A DNA stretch of 64,000 nt, taken from Hyperoodon ampullatus. Taxonomy: Eukaryota > Chordata > Mammalia > Artiodactyla > Ziphiidae. This document shows positions 54,066 through 62,440 of the stretch, piece by piece (the first letter of the stretch is position 1; each line of letters starts with the position of its first letter). The notes below the pieces were generated by a model. The model worked only from the letters and a program-made list of their open reading frames with translations. It made no database searches and was not told the DNA's origin. Location: positions 94,539,777 through 94,603,776 of the forward strand of contig OX457062.1 in NCBI GenBank assembly GCA_949752795.1, given 5' to 3'. The position numbers were made by a program, and so were the translations under genes.

Positions 54066-54475
54066 GTTATGGAGAGACAAAGATAGATCCCATGGCAGTG
54101 AGTCAGGGGAGCCAGGCTAGGCAGGAAAGCCAAATTCTCGCTCCCAGGGAACAGAGGCGACTGTAGGGCCAGAGGTGAGACTTCTGTGCGGGTCTGGCTC
54201 CATTCATTGCCCCAAGGAATCCTCAGGGATCAAGGCTCTGGGGGTTCACCCTCCCCAAGTCTTAATCTCCCACAGTCTGAAAGGAGTAGGCAGGGGGTCC
54301 CTCAAGATCATAGATAACCCCAGCACTGAGCTCACTCACCCTGGGCCTTTCTGAGGGGCAGCTTTAGAATCCACCTTGACCTTCAAGAACCAAACCATCC
54401 TTCTCCCAGAAACCACCCCATGAGTTAAATTGTATCAAGCAGGACTAAGTAACAATATATGTCCAACAGTCACAG
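54066..54475. other. unique non-coding sequence
   Basis: No feature is recognised. Confidence 0.4.
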
Positions 54476-54479
54476 TAGC

Positions 54480-54815
54480 AGTAGCTTCTAGCATCTGAAG
54501 AGCAGGGTAGAATTTACAGGGCACCTCCACCTTTAATTATCTCCTTTAAGCCTCACTGCCAGACCTCCTTGGTGGTCCAGTGGTTAAGACTCCACACTTT
54601 CATCCCAGGGGGCAGGGGTTCAACACCTGGTCAGGGAAGTTCCACCTGCCATGTGGTGTGGCCAGAAAACAAACAAACCTCACTGCCACCCTCGGAAACA
54701 GGTGCTAAGTTACTATCCTCATTTTTTCAGGTGAGGAAACTGAGGCTCTGGGAGTTAAGTAACTTGCCTAAACTCAAACAGCGGTGTGGCAACGGAACCA
54801 GGCTCTGAGCTAATT
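54480..54815 (-). repeat. MIR SINE, antisense, split by a younger SINE
   Basis: 'gagcagggtagaatttacag' and 'taattatctcctttaagcc' before the SINE, and 'ctcattttttcaggtgagg' with 'taagtaacttgcctaaactc' after it, are two halves of one reversed MIR. Confidence 0.8.
54562..54677 (+). repeat. short CHR/Bov-tA-like SINE
   Basis: CCTCCTTGGTGGTCCAGTGG head with 'ggggttcaacacctggtcag' B-box region and AAACAAACAA tail, only about 116 bp. The perfect 11-bp target-site duplication CCTCACTGCCA lies at 54551-54561 and 54678-54688. It is an older subfamily and more diverged. Confidence 0.9.
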
Positions 54816-55020
54816 CCCTCTCCCACCACCATACCACCAGCCAGCCGACGTCACCTGAGCCCTTGCTGTGTGCAGGGCGACTGGTTACAGGAGTGTAACA
54901 CGGGATCTCCAAGGACAGAGACAAGAACTATGGAATTCAGGATCCCATGACTTCACATCAGGAAACTTTGTGGTATCTAACCCAAGCTCCTCATTTCATA
55001 AATAAGGGAGATGCAGACAG
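54816..55020. other. unique non-coding sequence
   Basis: No feature is recognised. Confidence 0.4.
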
Positions 55021-55027
55021 AAGTTTC

Positions 55028-55255
55028 TAGACCAAGGGGCAGCAACCGTTTTCTGTAAAACACCAGAGAGTAAATATTTTAGGCTCTGCAGCCACCGATG
55101 TCTCTGCAGCATATTATTCTTCGATTTGTTTTTAAACAATTCACCCCTTTAAAAATGTAGAAACCATTCTTAGCTTGAGAGCTATACAAAATAGCCTGGC
55201 TGGAGGCAGGACTGGGCCCGCGGGCTATAGTTTGCCAATCCATGTTCTAGGGGGT
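55028..55255. repeat. hAT-type MITE
   Basis: 'ggggcagcaaccgttttctgtaaa' at one end, 'gagagtaaatattttaggc' and, at the other end, 'ggctatagtttgccaatccatg' form a non-autonomous hAT element with degenerate terminal inverted repeats. Confidence 0.8.
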
Positions 55256-55279
55256 CATACAGCCAGTTGCTTCCTGAGC

Positions 55280-55440
55280 TGGGGTTCATTCAACCAAACA
55301 AACAATTTTTTGAGCTCCTGCTATGTTCCAAGAACTATGCCAAGAGCCGGAGGTACAGAGAACGATGTCACGTGGTCTGTGCCCTCGGGTGACTTACAGT
55401 TGGTGGGGAGGTAGACAGGTATGGAAATAAGGTCACCCCA
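55280..55440 (-). repeat. L2 LINE 3' end, antisense
   Basis: 'gttcattcaaccaaacaaac', 'gctatgttccaagaactatgc' and TGACTTACAGTTGGTGGGGA match the reversed L2 tail. Confidence 0.7.
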
Positions 55441-55912
55441 GGATATGATGGGAGGCTATGCAGGAAAAGATACTCAGAGCAGGGAAAAGCCAGCCAGCTC
55501 TTCCTGGGGTCTCCTGGGTGCCGCCCCCCATGGTGGCAGTCAGCACAGGGCATTGTAAGCTCTATTTAGCTCTCTGTGCCCCTCCCCCCAGTCGGTATGT
55601 TACATGGGGGCAATGACCTGTGTCCATGTTGTCCGCTCCTCCAGCCCAGCACCTAGGACTGTGCCTGGAAGTAGTAAGCGTGCAATATTTGCTGAATGAA
55701 TGAATGAGTAGTAGCAACTGCAGAGCTACAGCTCTGGTGCTAGGATGGGGTGGCTGCTGAGACTGAGGATTGTTCACCCTGTCCCCCTTAATTGTTAAGG
55801 AAAGTGGGTTGATTGAGCCTGGAAATCCGGCACCAGGCACCAGCAGCCTTCTGTTCCACTCTCTCTGCTTTCCTCCCCGCCCACCCCCCAGTTTTCTCCC
55901 CACCCTGGCCTG
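55441..55912. other. L2 end and unique sequence
   Basis: 'gtgcctggaagtagtaagcg' with 'tgctgaatgaatgaatgag' at 55660-55710 is an L2 3' end in plus orientation. The rest is unique. Confidence 0.45.
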
Positions 55913-55914
55913 CT

Positions 55915-55992
55915 GCTGACTCACAGCAGCCGCTAATCACACCCCAGTCAGGCATGCTTAATTAAGACCCAGTTACCCACAGCTTCCTAGCA
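55915..55992. promoter_or_regulatory. candidate conserved non-coding element
   Basis: TGACTCA (AP-1 type core) at about 55917, GCCGCTAATCACACCCCAGT and 'catgcttaattaagacccag' lie close together outside any repeat. A regulatory role is inferred only from motifs. Confidence 0.3.
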
Positions 55993-56105
55993 AGAGGAAA
56001 GGATGGGACTCCAGTCGCGTGCCAGGCCAGAGGGGGCTCGGCTGTGTGTGGGATCTGGTGGGGAGACACATGCAGGTGATGGTCAGACATTCACTGGGAT
56101 CCTGC
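55993..56105. other. unique non-coding sequence
   Basis: No feature is recognised. Confidence 0.4.
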
Positions 56106-56109
56106 AGTA

Positions 56110-56335
56110 GAAATGGTAATGATAATAATTATAGTGCAGCTCTACGGACTGTCTACTCCATACCAGGCACGGCTCGAATACTTTCTGTGTGTTAGCTTAA
56201 GCCTCCCCATAGCAAACTTATGACATCAGTACTATTATCATCTCCATTTTACAGGTGAGGAGACTGAGGCTCAGAGAGATTGAGGCTCCGTGACTTGCCC
56301 ATCATGCAACTAGTAAGTAACAGAGCTGAAAGCAC
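56110..56335 (-). repeat. MIR SINE, antisense
   Basis: TCATCTCCATTTTACAGGTG core (about 56239-56258) with 'gactgaggctcagagagattg' in a near full-length reversed MIR. Confidence 0.88.
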
Positions 56336-56491
56336 TCCCCTTTTCCTGATCTCCGTGGCCATGGGGGAGAGAGTGTTCAGGGAGAGGAAAGGCAGCCATG
56401 TCCAGAGCCCTGACCCCACTGCCCAGTGGCCTGGGCTCCTCCGGATAGTAAGGCCACCCTGACTCACACACAGGGATATAATTCCATTTTA

Positions 56492-56832
56492 TTTTATTTT
56501 TAAATAAATTTATTTATTTTATTTATTTATTTTTGACTGCGTTGGGTCTTCGTTGCTAGCGCATGGGCTTTCTCTAGTTGCGGCAAGCGGGGGCTACTCT
56601 TCGTTGCGGTGCACGGGCCTCTCACTGCGTTGGCTTTTCTTGTGGCGGAGCACGGGCTCTAGGCACACAGGCTCAGTAGTTGCGGCCCACAGGCTCTAGA
56701 GCGCTGGCTCAGTAACTGTGACGCATGGGCTTAGTTGCTCCGCGGCATGTGGGATCTTCCCAGACCAGGACTCAAACCCATGTCTCCTGCATTGGCAGGC
56801 AGATTCTTAACCACTGTGCCACCAGGGAAGTC
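56492..56832 (-). repeat. CHR SINE, long form, antisense
   Basis: The TTTA/TTTAT-rich stretch (56492-56532) is the reversed tail. The minus-strand body and head end at about 56832. The perfect 15-bp target-site duplication TATAATTCCATTTTA lies at 56477-56491 and 56835-56849. Confidence 0.95.
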
Positions 56833-56849
56833 TCTATAATTCCATTTTA

Positions 56850-57160
56850 AACTCAACCCACATTTATCATATACCTACTATGTGCCAGCCCCTGGAGACA
56901 GGAGCTGAAGAAAAAGAGAACCTCCTACAGAAAGTGCACAGACCTGCAGGGATAAATGTCCCCACTCTGGGAGCAGTGCTACACATACAGCAATAAATAT
57001 ACATCCTGGTGTACAGGGCTAGGGCTGGGGTAGAAAAGTAGCATATACTGAATACTCCCTGGAATCAGGGATTATTCCAAGGATATCACACCCTTTACTT
57101 TTCCTTCATAAGCTATAATTATATATGTATTGGTGTGATCGTTGATTATTACTGTTACTG
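56850..57160. repeat. L2 and MIR scraps
   Basis: 'cccacatttatcatatacctactatgtgcc' (core CATATACCTACTATGTGCC) is reversed L2 tail, followed by a diverged MIR-like block. Confidence 0.5.
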
Positions 57161-57164
57161 GTGT

Positions 57165-57290
57165 GATGAATTATTCCACACTAGACCATGTACTCTGTGA
57201 CACAAGCCAAGTATCCCAGCATCAGGCACAGTGCCTAGCATACAGTTAGTACTCAATAAGCATTTTTAAATAAATGAAGGAATGAATGAA
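57165..57290 (+). repeat. L2 LINE 3' end
   Basis: 'catgtactctgtgacacaag', 'aggcacagtgcctagcatac' and CAATAAGCATTTTTAAATAA lead to 'gaaggaatgaatgaa', the L2 3' terminus in plus orientation. Confidence 0.75.
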
Positions 57291-57930
57291 ACACAGTTCC
57301 TGCCCTCAAGGAACTTGCAGTCTAGCAGGGGAAGTGGAGACGTGAACCAATGGTTGCAGTGCAGTGTGAGGGATGCAAGGCAGGAACAAGAAGAAGACAA
57401 AGGTACATGGGAGCAGGGAGAAGGGACCCACCTGGAGCAGGGGAGCCAGCAAGGTGTTCCACAGAGGGAGATGCCAAAGCCTGGTCTTGAAGAAGGAGCC
57501 GGAGCTTCCCAGGGAGATGGGAGAGAGGGAAGAAAGGTGAGGAGGTCCTCGTGGCTGAGAGCACAGCCTGGAAAAGGCACGGAGGTAGGACCCACCAGCT
57601 CTGTTAGAGAAACTCTAACAGAGGCTCCACGAGACTGAATTATGGGAGGGGTGTGAGTGGGGAGGGAGACAAGAGACACAGCTGGGGAGGGGGCTGGGAC
57701 CAGATCTCAGAGGGCCTTGCTGCTGGGCCAAAGAGATTGGACCTTATTCCTTAAGCAGTAAGGATTCTGGCAGGGTTTAAGCAGTGGAATATGTGGTTCA
57801 ACTTCCGTTTTAGAAAATGGCCCTGGCAGGGTGTGGAGGATGCGCTGGAAGGTGAGCATTGGGCGAGGCAGCCCAGTTAGGAGACTGGCGAAAGACAGTG
57901 AGTGTTTAAAGTGACAGAAACAATGAGGGT
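57291..57930 (-). repeat. L2 LINE 3' region, antisense
   Basis: 'cagttcctgccctcaaggaac', 'ggtgttccacagagggagatgcc', 'gagattggaccttattccttaag' and 'ccagttaggagactggcg' follow the reversed L2 over about 640 bp. It abuts the tail of a plus-strand L2. Confidence 0.8.
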
Positions 57931-57999
57931 GGGCGGGGAGGCGAAAAGGCATACAAGTGAGACTGAATGGACAGACTGAGTGACCATTTGAGGAAAGAG

Positions 58000-58110
58000 G
58001 TCACTTAAGCTCTTAGAGTCTCAGTCTCCTCCTCCATAAAATGAGGATAAGATGATCTACCCAACAGGGCTACTGTGAGCCTTCTCAGAGCAAAGACTAA
58101 AGGCCCACAC
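58000..58110 (+). repeat. MIR fragment
   Basis: 'cttagagtctcagtctcctc' and CCATAAAATGAGGATAAGAT are the MIR core. Confidence 0.75.
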
Positions 58111-58440
58111 GGGGTCTGGCGGGTGGTAGACAGCTTTCTACTTTTTGCACCTCTCTGTTCCTTTTTGCCACGTCTTATGCTTTTGCAGCAGAGTCAGAGG
58201 GAATGCACAATACTGGGATAGGAGGGAGGGGCCCCGGGGCTCCGGCAGCACAGGGGCACGTGCCTCCGCAGAGGGATGGGGTGTCTTGTCCAGAATAAGG
58301 CTGCCGTGTCTGTAGGACTCCAGGTCCCAGGCCAATCAAACCTGCTCAGACCTGCTGCTGGTACACAGGCTTCTCTCTGCAGGGAATACTCAGCACAGTC
58401 CCTCGTGCAACCTGCTGAGCTCACTGAGGAAATAGAAGCC
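58111..58440. other. unique non-coding sequence
   Basis: No feature is recognised. Confidence 0.4.
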
Positions 58441-58444
58441 ACCC

Positions 58445-58895
58445 CAGGCCTTTCAAGCAGAGGGATTTAAGTCAGGGATTTGGTTGTAAAGTGGTAGAAG
58501 AGGTAGGAAAACCCAGAGATCAGCAACAGCAAGAAGCCACCACATTCCTGGGGCTGGACAGAGCAGGCAGTGTTCCAGAAGCCCAGGAGCTGAGGTCCCC
58601 AGACAGAAGCTGGACTGGCTGTGGGCCTGCCAGAGGGTGACGGCCCGTGCAGGAAGGGGCTCTTCTGAAGGAGCCAAAGAGGAGGCACGGATGCTACAGA
58701 GACCTGGCTGGAAACAGAGCAAGGGAAGAAGTATCCTGGCTTTTCCCCTCCTCCTACACTCTACTTCTTCTAGTGCCTCCAATTGGATGAACCCATCCCG
58801 AAGCCAGTAGGTAAGGGATCCTGGGAAATGTAGTTCCCTGTGCCACCAAACAGGGCAGAGGAAGACCGGAAATGGATCTTGGAGCAACAGGGAAA
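58445..58895. repeat. possible old interspersed repeat, unassigned
   Basis: 'gccagtaggtaagggatcctgggaaatgtag' (core CCTGGGAAATGTAGTTCC at 58820-58837) and 'gaaatggatcttggagcaac' remind me of an interspersed placental repeat that I cannot name. The CCTGGGAAATGTAGTTCC core also resembles a ZNF143-type site on the minus strand. Confidence 0.4.
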
Positions 58896-58904
58896 TGACC
58901 AGCA

Positions 58905-58995
58905 CACTCATTCATTCCTTCACTCACTCACACATTCAGTAAACATTTATTGAGCACGTAGGTGCCGGGGAGATAGTGACAAACAAGAATTCTGC
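58905..58995 (-). repeat. L2 LINE 3' end, antisense
   Basis: 'cattcagtaaacatttattgagc' core ACATTTATTGAGCACGTAGG, then 'gtgccggggagatagtgac'. Confidence 0.65.
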
Positions 58996-59155
58996 ATCCT
59001 GCAGCAGCTGGACTGCGCCCCTTACAGCCCATGCCCAGACAGCCATGGGTACCTGCTCAACTAGCCTTCAGGATGGGGGTTGGTGCAGAGCTTCGGGACC
59101 CCTGGGAGCTTCCGGTGTGCAGAGAGGTTGGAGCCAGGCTCTGCTTAGGCTACGG
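58996..59155. other. unique non-coding sequence
   Basis: No feature is recognised. Confidence 0.4.
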
Positions 59156-59159
59156 ACTG

Positions 59160-59470
59160 GAGGCGCGAGCATCTCAGCTGTCTCTGCCTCCTCCCCAGCT
59201 GAAAGTTCCCAGCTCAGAACGAAACGTCACCAAAAAGGAAAGAAAACCCTTAAATCCCACTGTTCGTCTTTGGAGCCTGGGAAGCGAGGATCTAATGAAC
59301 ATGAGACGTGCGGGCCGTTCAGAAGTTGCCTTTGAAACCTCCCCAGGCTGGCTTTGTCAAGGAGCAGCATTGCCTTTCAAAGCTGCCTGGCTCCAAACTC
59401 CCCTCTTCTCCTTCCTTGGTAGCAGGCAGCGGCTGATTAGCCAGAGATGTTAAACACTCCCTAATTCATT
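59160..59470. promoter_or_regulatory. candidate conserved non-coding element
   Basis: About 300 bp of non-repeat sequence that is less GC-rich than its flanks, with AAACGTCACCAAAAAGGAAA, 'gcggctgattagccagagatg' and 'ctccctaattcattggag'. Several plausible factor cores occur, but the claim rests on appearance. Confidence 0.3.
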
Positions 59471-59925
59471 GGAGAAATCCCCAGGCTTCTGGGGAACTGG
59501 TAGCAGGGCTGGCGAGCTGAGTACTTCCACTCCTCCTACCCGGCCCCCCACCTCCCCTGCCATCCTGGGCCCTCCTGGGTCTCCTCCTCCTCCGTGGCCA
59601 GGTTTGCCCTCCTCACTCCCTCACCCTGGCCTGTGTCAACCAGAGTCTCTGTTTCCTGGAGTCTTGTCTTCTGGAATCTGCCTCTTCTGAGAAGACTCCA
59701 TAGATGTACCGCACGTGTGATGACCAGCCACGCCCTGAGTCTTCGCCCACAGTGGGGCCTTATACACACCCCTCTTCATGTGCATGGGCCTGGGGGCTGC
59801 CCTCACTGCCCACGACTCAGTGCAGCCCCCCTGAAGGAAAGGGCTCCAATCCAGCCCAGGGGAAGGAGGGGCAATAAGGCAAGAACATGCCAGGGCGTCA
59901 CCACACAGCCATCTACAGACAGGCC
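59471..59925. other. unique GC-rich non-coding sequence
   Basis: No feature is recognised. Confidence 0.4.
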
Positions 59926-59927
59926 AT

Positions 59928-60025
59928 CTGGCCTAGAGTCACAGCCTGACCACATAGCACTTTCTGAGACCTTGGGTAAGACGGACCCCTCTCTGGGCCT
60001 CCATTGCTCATCTATAAACAAACGG
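59928..60025 (+). repeat. MIR fragment
   Basis: 'ctgagaccttgggtaagacgg' and TCATCTATAAACAAACGGTT follow the MIR order. Confidence 0.65.
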
Positions 60026-60035
60026 TTGTGTTAGC

Positions 60036-60222
60036 CCAGTGCTTCTCAAACTGCAGCTGCAACAGAGCCACCAGGAGGGCTTAAGTGTAGATCACTGGGC
60101 CCACCCCAGATTTCTGATTCAGCAGGACTGGGGTGGGGTCTCCTGAGAAGTTGCATTGCTAATAAGTCTTCAGGTGATGGCTGCTGCCTCTGGTCCAAGG
60201 CCCACTCTGGAGAACCAATGGG
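60036..60222. repeat. hAT-Charlie MITE, nearly complete
   Basis: It begins CAGTGCTTCTCAAACTGCAG and ends CTCTGGAGAACCAATG, giving imperfect terminal inverted repeats (CAGTGCTTCTCAAA against the reverse of the end). Internal 'ttctgattcagcaggactggggtgggg' is typical of MER5/MER20-type elements. Confidence 0.85.
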
Positions 60223-60730
60223 CTAGATGGCTGGATTTTAAGCTGTATTTGTCAAAGCTCCAAGGGGTCACAGGAAGCTCGCTCGCTCACGAGGCAGTAG
60301 GAGTGGTGATCAGGCGCAGGGGGATGCTGAGTAGGCTGGCCCCTAGCCCCCATCCACCTTACCTCCAGTTTTGTTTTTTTCGACTTTAACCAGTTTTGTT
60401 TGTTTGCACGTCCAGGTGAGAGTTGGTCAGAACCAAGTTTCCGCACTTTAAGCGAAATGTTTGGAACCTGCCGACTAGACTAGTGGTCCAGGCGGCCCCT
60501 TCCAGCTCTGATGTTCTAGGCCCCCGTGCTCATTCCACACCCCTCCTGGGCTTCTCCCACCTCCTTTTTCTTCTTTACAGCCAAGGGGGGCAGGGAGCAC
60601 AGCAAGAACAAGACTGTGGATTCGGGTCTTTACTCTTAGGGGAGGGGGTGTGGGAATGGGTGGAGAGGCTAGTGACTTCCCAGGTCATTGTCATGGAGGG
60701 GACATTTCAACCCAGAGATGCACCTCAAAG
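60223..60730. other. unique non-coding sequence
   Basis: 'ggcggccccttccagctctgatgttctagg' near 60492-60520 is a MIR-type 3' scrap. Otherwise unique. Confidence 0.4.
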
Positions 60731-60732
60731 TG

Positions 60733-60816
60733 GTGTGTGTGTGTGTGTGCACGTGTGCACGTGCATGCATTTATGTGCATGTGCACATGCACACACATGC
60801 GTGCACACACACACAT
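60733..60816. repeat. paired (GT)n and (CA)n array
   Basis: GT units (60733-60749), then CACGTGTGCACGTGCATGCA and further CA units to 60816. The two halves are largely complementary. Confidence 0.9.
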
Positions 60817-61195
60817 ATCCCTCTACTTGCAACCCCCATCCTGAAAAGGGGCCTGGGGCCCAGCTGAGTTGAGGAAGTTCCTGGAAAAGAGCGTAGCTGC
60901 ATTTGGATGGGGTAAGTGTGGTGCATGCGTGTATCTGCATGTTTGCATGGATGATGCCTGTGCATACAAATGAGCTACAGAGAGAGATCAGGAATGATCA
61001 GGGTGAAGACAGATTTTAAATAAAGCAGAGGTCTCCTAGAATCTCAACATTTCAGGACTACACTGGAGATCATCAGCTCTGAACCCCTTATATATCTGAT
61101 GAGGAAACCGAGGTTCTAGAGCTAGAAGCAGGGTTTCCTGACTCCAGGGTCGGGGCTCTGCGCCCCTCCCCACCCCCACTTTCATGCTCTGCTTG
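60817..61195. other. unique non-coding sequence
   Basis: A MIR-like 'tctgatgaggaaaccgaggtt' lies near 61095. Nothing else is recognised. Confidence 0.4.
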
Positions 61196-61214
61196 GATGT
61201 CAAGCCTCTCCCAG

Positions 61215-61300
61215 GCACCAGAATGACATCAGCTGAAACCAATGAAACATCATGGCAAATGGACAAAAATGTTCACAGAAAAGAATCCAAGGCAAACAAA
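61215..61300. promoter_or_regulatory. candidate conserved non-coding element
   Basis: AATGACATCAGCTGAAACCA, with a CRE-like TGACATCA next to a CAGCTG E-box, then AAACATCATGGCAAATGGAC. It is outside any recognised repeat. Motif-based guess. Confidence 0.25.
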
Positions 61301-61558
61301 TCCCTTCCCAGCCCTGCCTGCCCCCACTCACAGAGCCGTTCCCCGGCTCCCAGGGATGCCACTTCCAGGAGGGGACCTGCCCAGCCCTGCAGCCGGGCTG
61401 GGTGAGCCTGCGAGAGAGCAGTGAGGAGGAAAACAAGAGAAGAAACCGCCTGGGCCCTTTCAAGATTCCTGGGGCTCTCTGGGACCCAGAGTTGTGCGTG
61501 AATTGGAGAGAAGGGAAGACCAGCAGACGAGCAGCTGAGAAGCAGCAGTTTAGAAGGA
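61301..61558. other. unique non-coding sequence
   Basis: No feature is recognised. Confidence 0.4.
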
Positions 61559-61561
61559 GAG

Positions 61562-61693
61562 GTGTGTGTGTGTGTGTGTGTGTGTGTAAAGGAAACCCAC
61601 AACAGAGAGATTATCAGACTGTGCATGTGTTTGTGCAAACCCAAGAGAAACCAACAGACAACATAGCATTCTGCAGGCTGAGGAAGAAGGAAG

Positions 61694-61729
<36 letters not shown>

Positions 61730-61735
61730 ACACAT
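61562..61735. repeat. paired (GT)n and (CA)n microsatellites
   Basis: A pure GT array (61562-61587, 13 units) and a CA array (61696-61734, nearly pure) face each other across about 108 bp, so one strand can fold back on itself. Confidence 0.95.
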
Positions 61736-62235
61736 GCACCTGCAGACTGGATGTGGGTGGGGCTGGGAACAGGGCAGCCAAGGTGAGGCCAGGAGGTAAA
61801 GAGCTGTCGGAGTGAGCCAGCGTGCAGGCTGTTTGTGTCTGCAATGGGGCGTGTGACACAAGATGTCAGAGCACGTCTGTGCATGTATGCGGCGTGGGGC
61901 CTGCCCCAGGGGCCCGGAGGGGTAGTGGGGAGGGCGGGCAGCGCACAGCACCGGGCACCCTTCATGGATGTGCTCTCACACTTCTGGGGGCCAGGCAGCC
62001 CCCAGTGTCCCCTTCCCTGGGACCCTGCTGACAGACCCCCTCAGCTGCTGCAAAGGTCCTCCCCTGATTTCACCTGCCATGCTTGTCACCCTACCCCGCC
62101 TTCCTCCTCAGGGCCTGATATCCCAGGAATACGATCGTCTCCAGCCTGGGACAAGTCTCTGCTCTCGGTACAGCAACCACCAAATCCGTGCCCGCACCCA
62201 GCCCACACCCCACACCCACTTCTGTCTCCAAGCAG
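61736..62235. other. unique GC-rich non-coding sequence
   Basis: No repeat or exon is recognised. Confidence 0.4.
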
Positions 62236-62239
62236 GGCA

Positions 62240-62440
62240 CCAAGCACAGACCTTGAGTCACACAACCTCAACTTCAGATTGTATTTCTGCCTCTCATACT
62301 GGGTGACCTTGAGCAATACTTGGGCCTTTCTAAGTCGTAGTTTCTTCTGTTTAGGGAAAAAAAAAAAAAAGAATAGCGCTCTTGTGAGGATGAAATGAGG
62401 TAATGTATGTGCAGTCCCTGGCATTGTGCCCACCACCAAC
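62240..62440 (+). repeat. MIR SINE with an A run
   Basis: 'ccttgagcaatacttgggcc', 'tagtttcttctgtttaggg', an A run at 62356-62370 where the MIR core would be, then 'cttgtgaggatgaaatgaggtaatg' and 'ctggcattgtgcccacc'. The A run replaces the usual 'aaaatgggga'. Confidence 0.8.

Noticed and set aside
58820..58837. Gene promoter at the ZNF143-like site
   Set aside because: No CpG island, no downstream exon, and the site probably lies in an old repeat.
61273..61965. 230-codon minus-strand open frame with Cys-Val repeats
   Set aside because: It spans the GT and CA microsatellites. The rest has no family resemblance.
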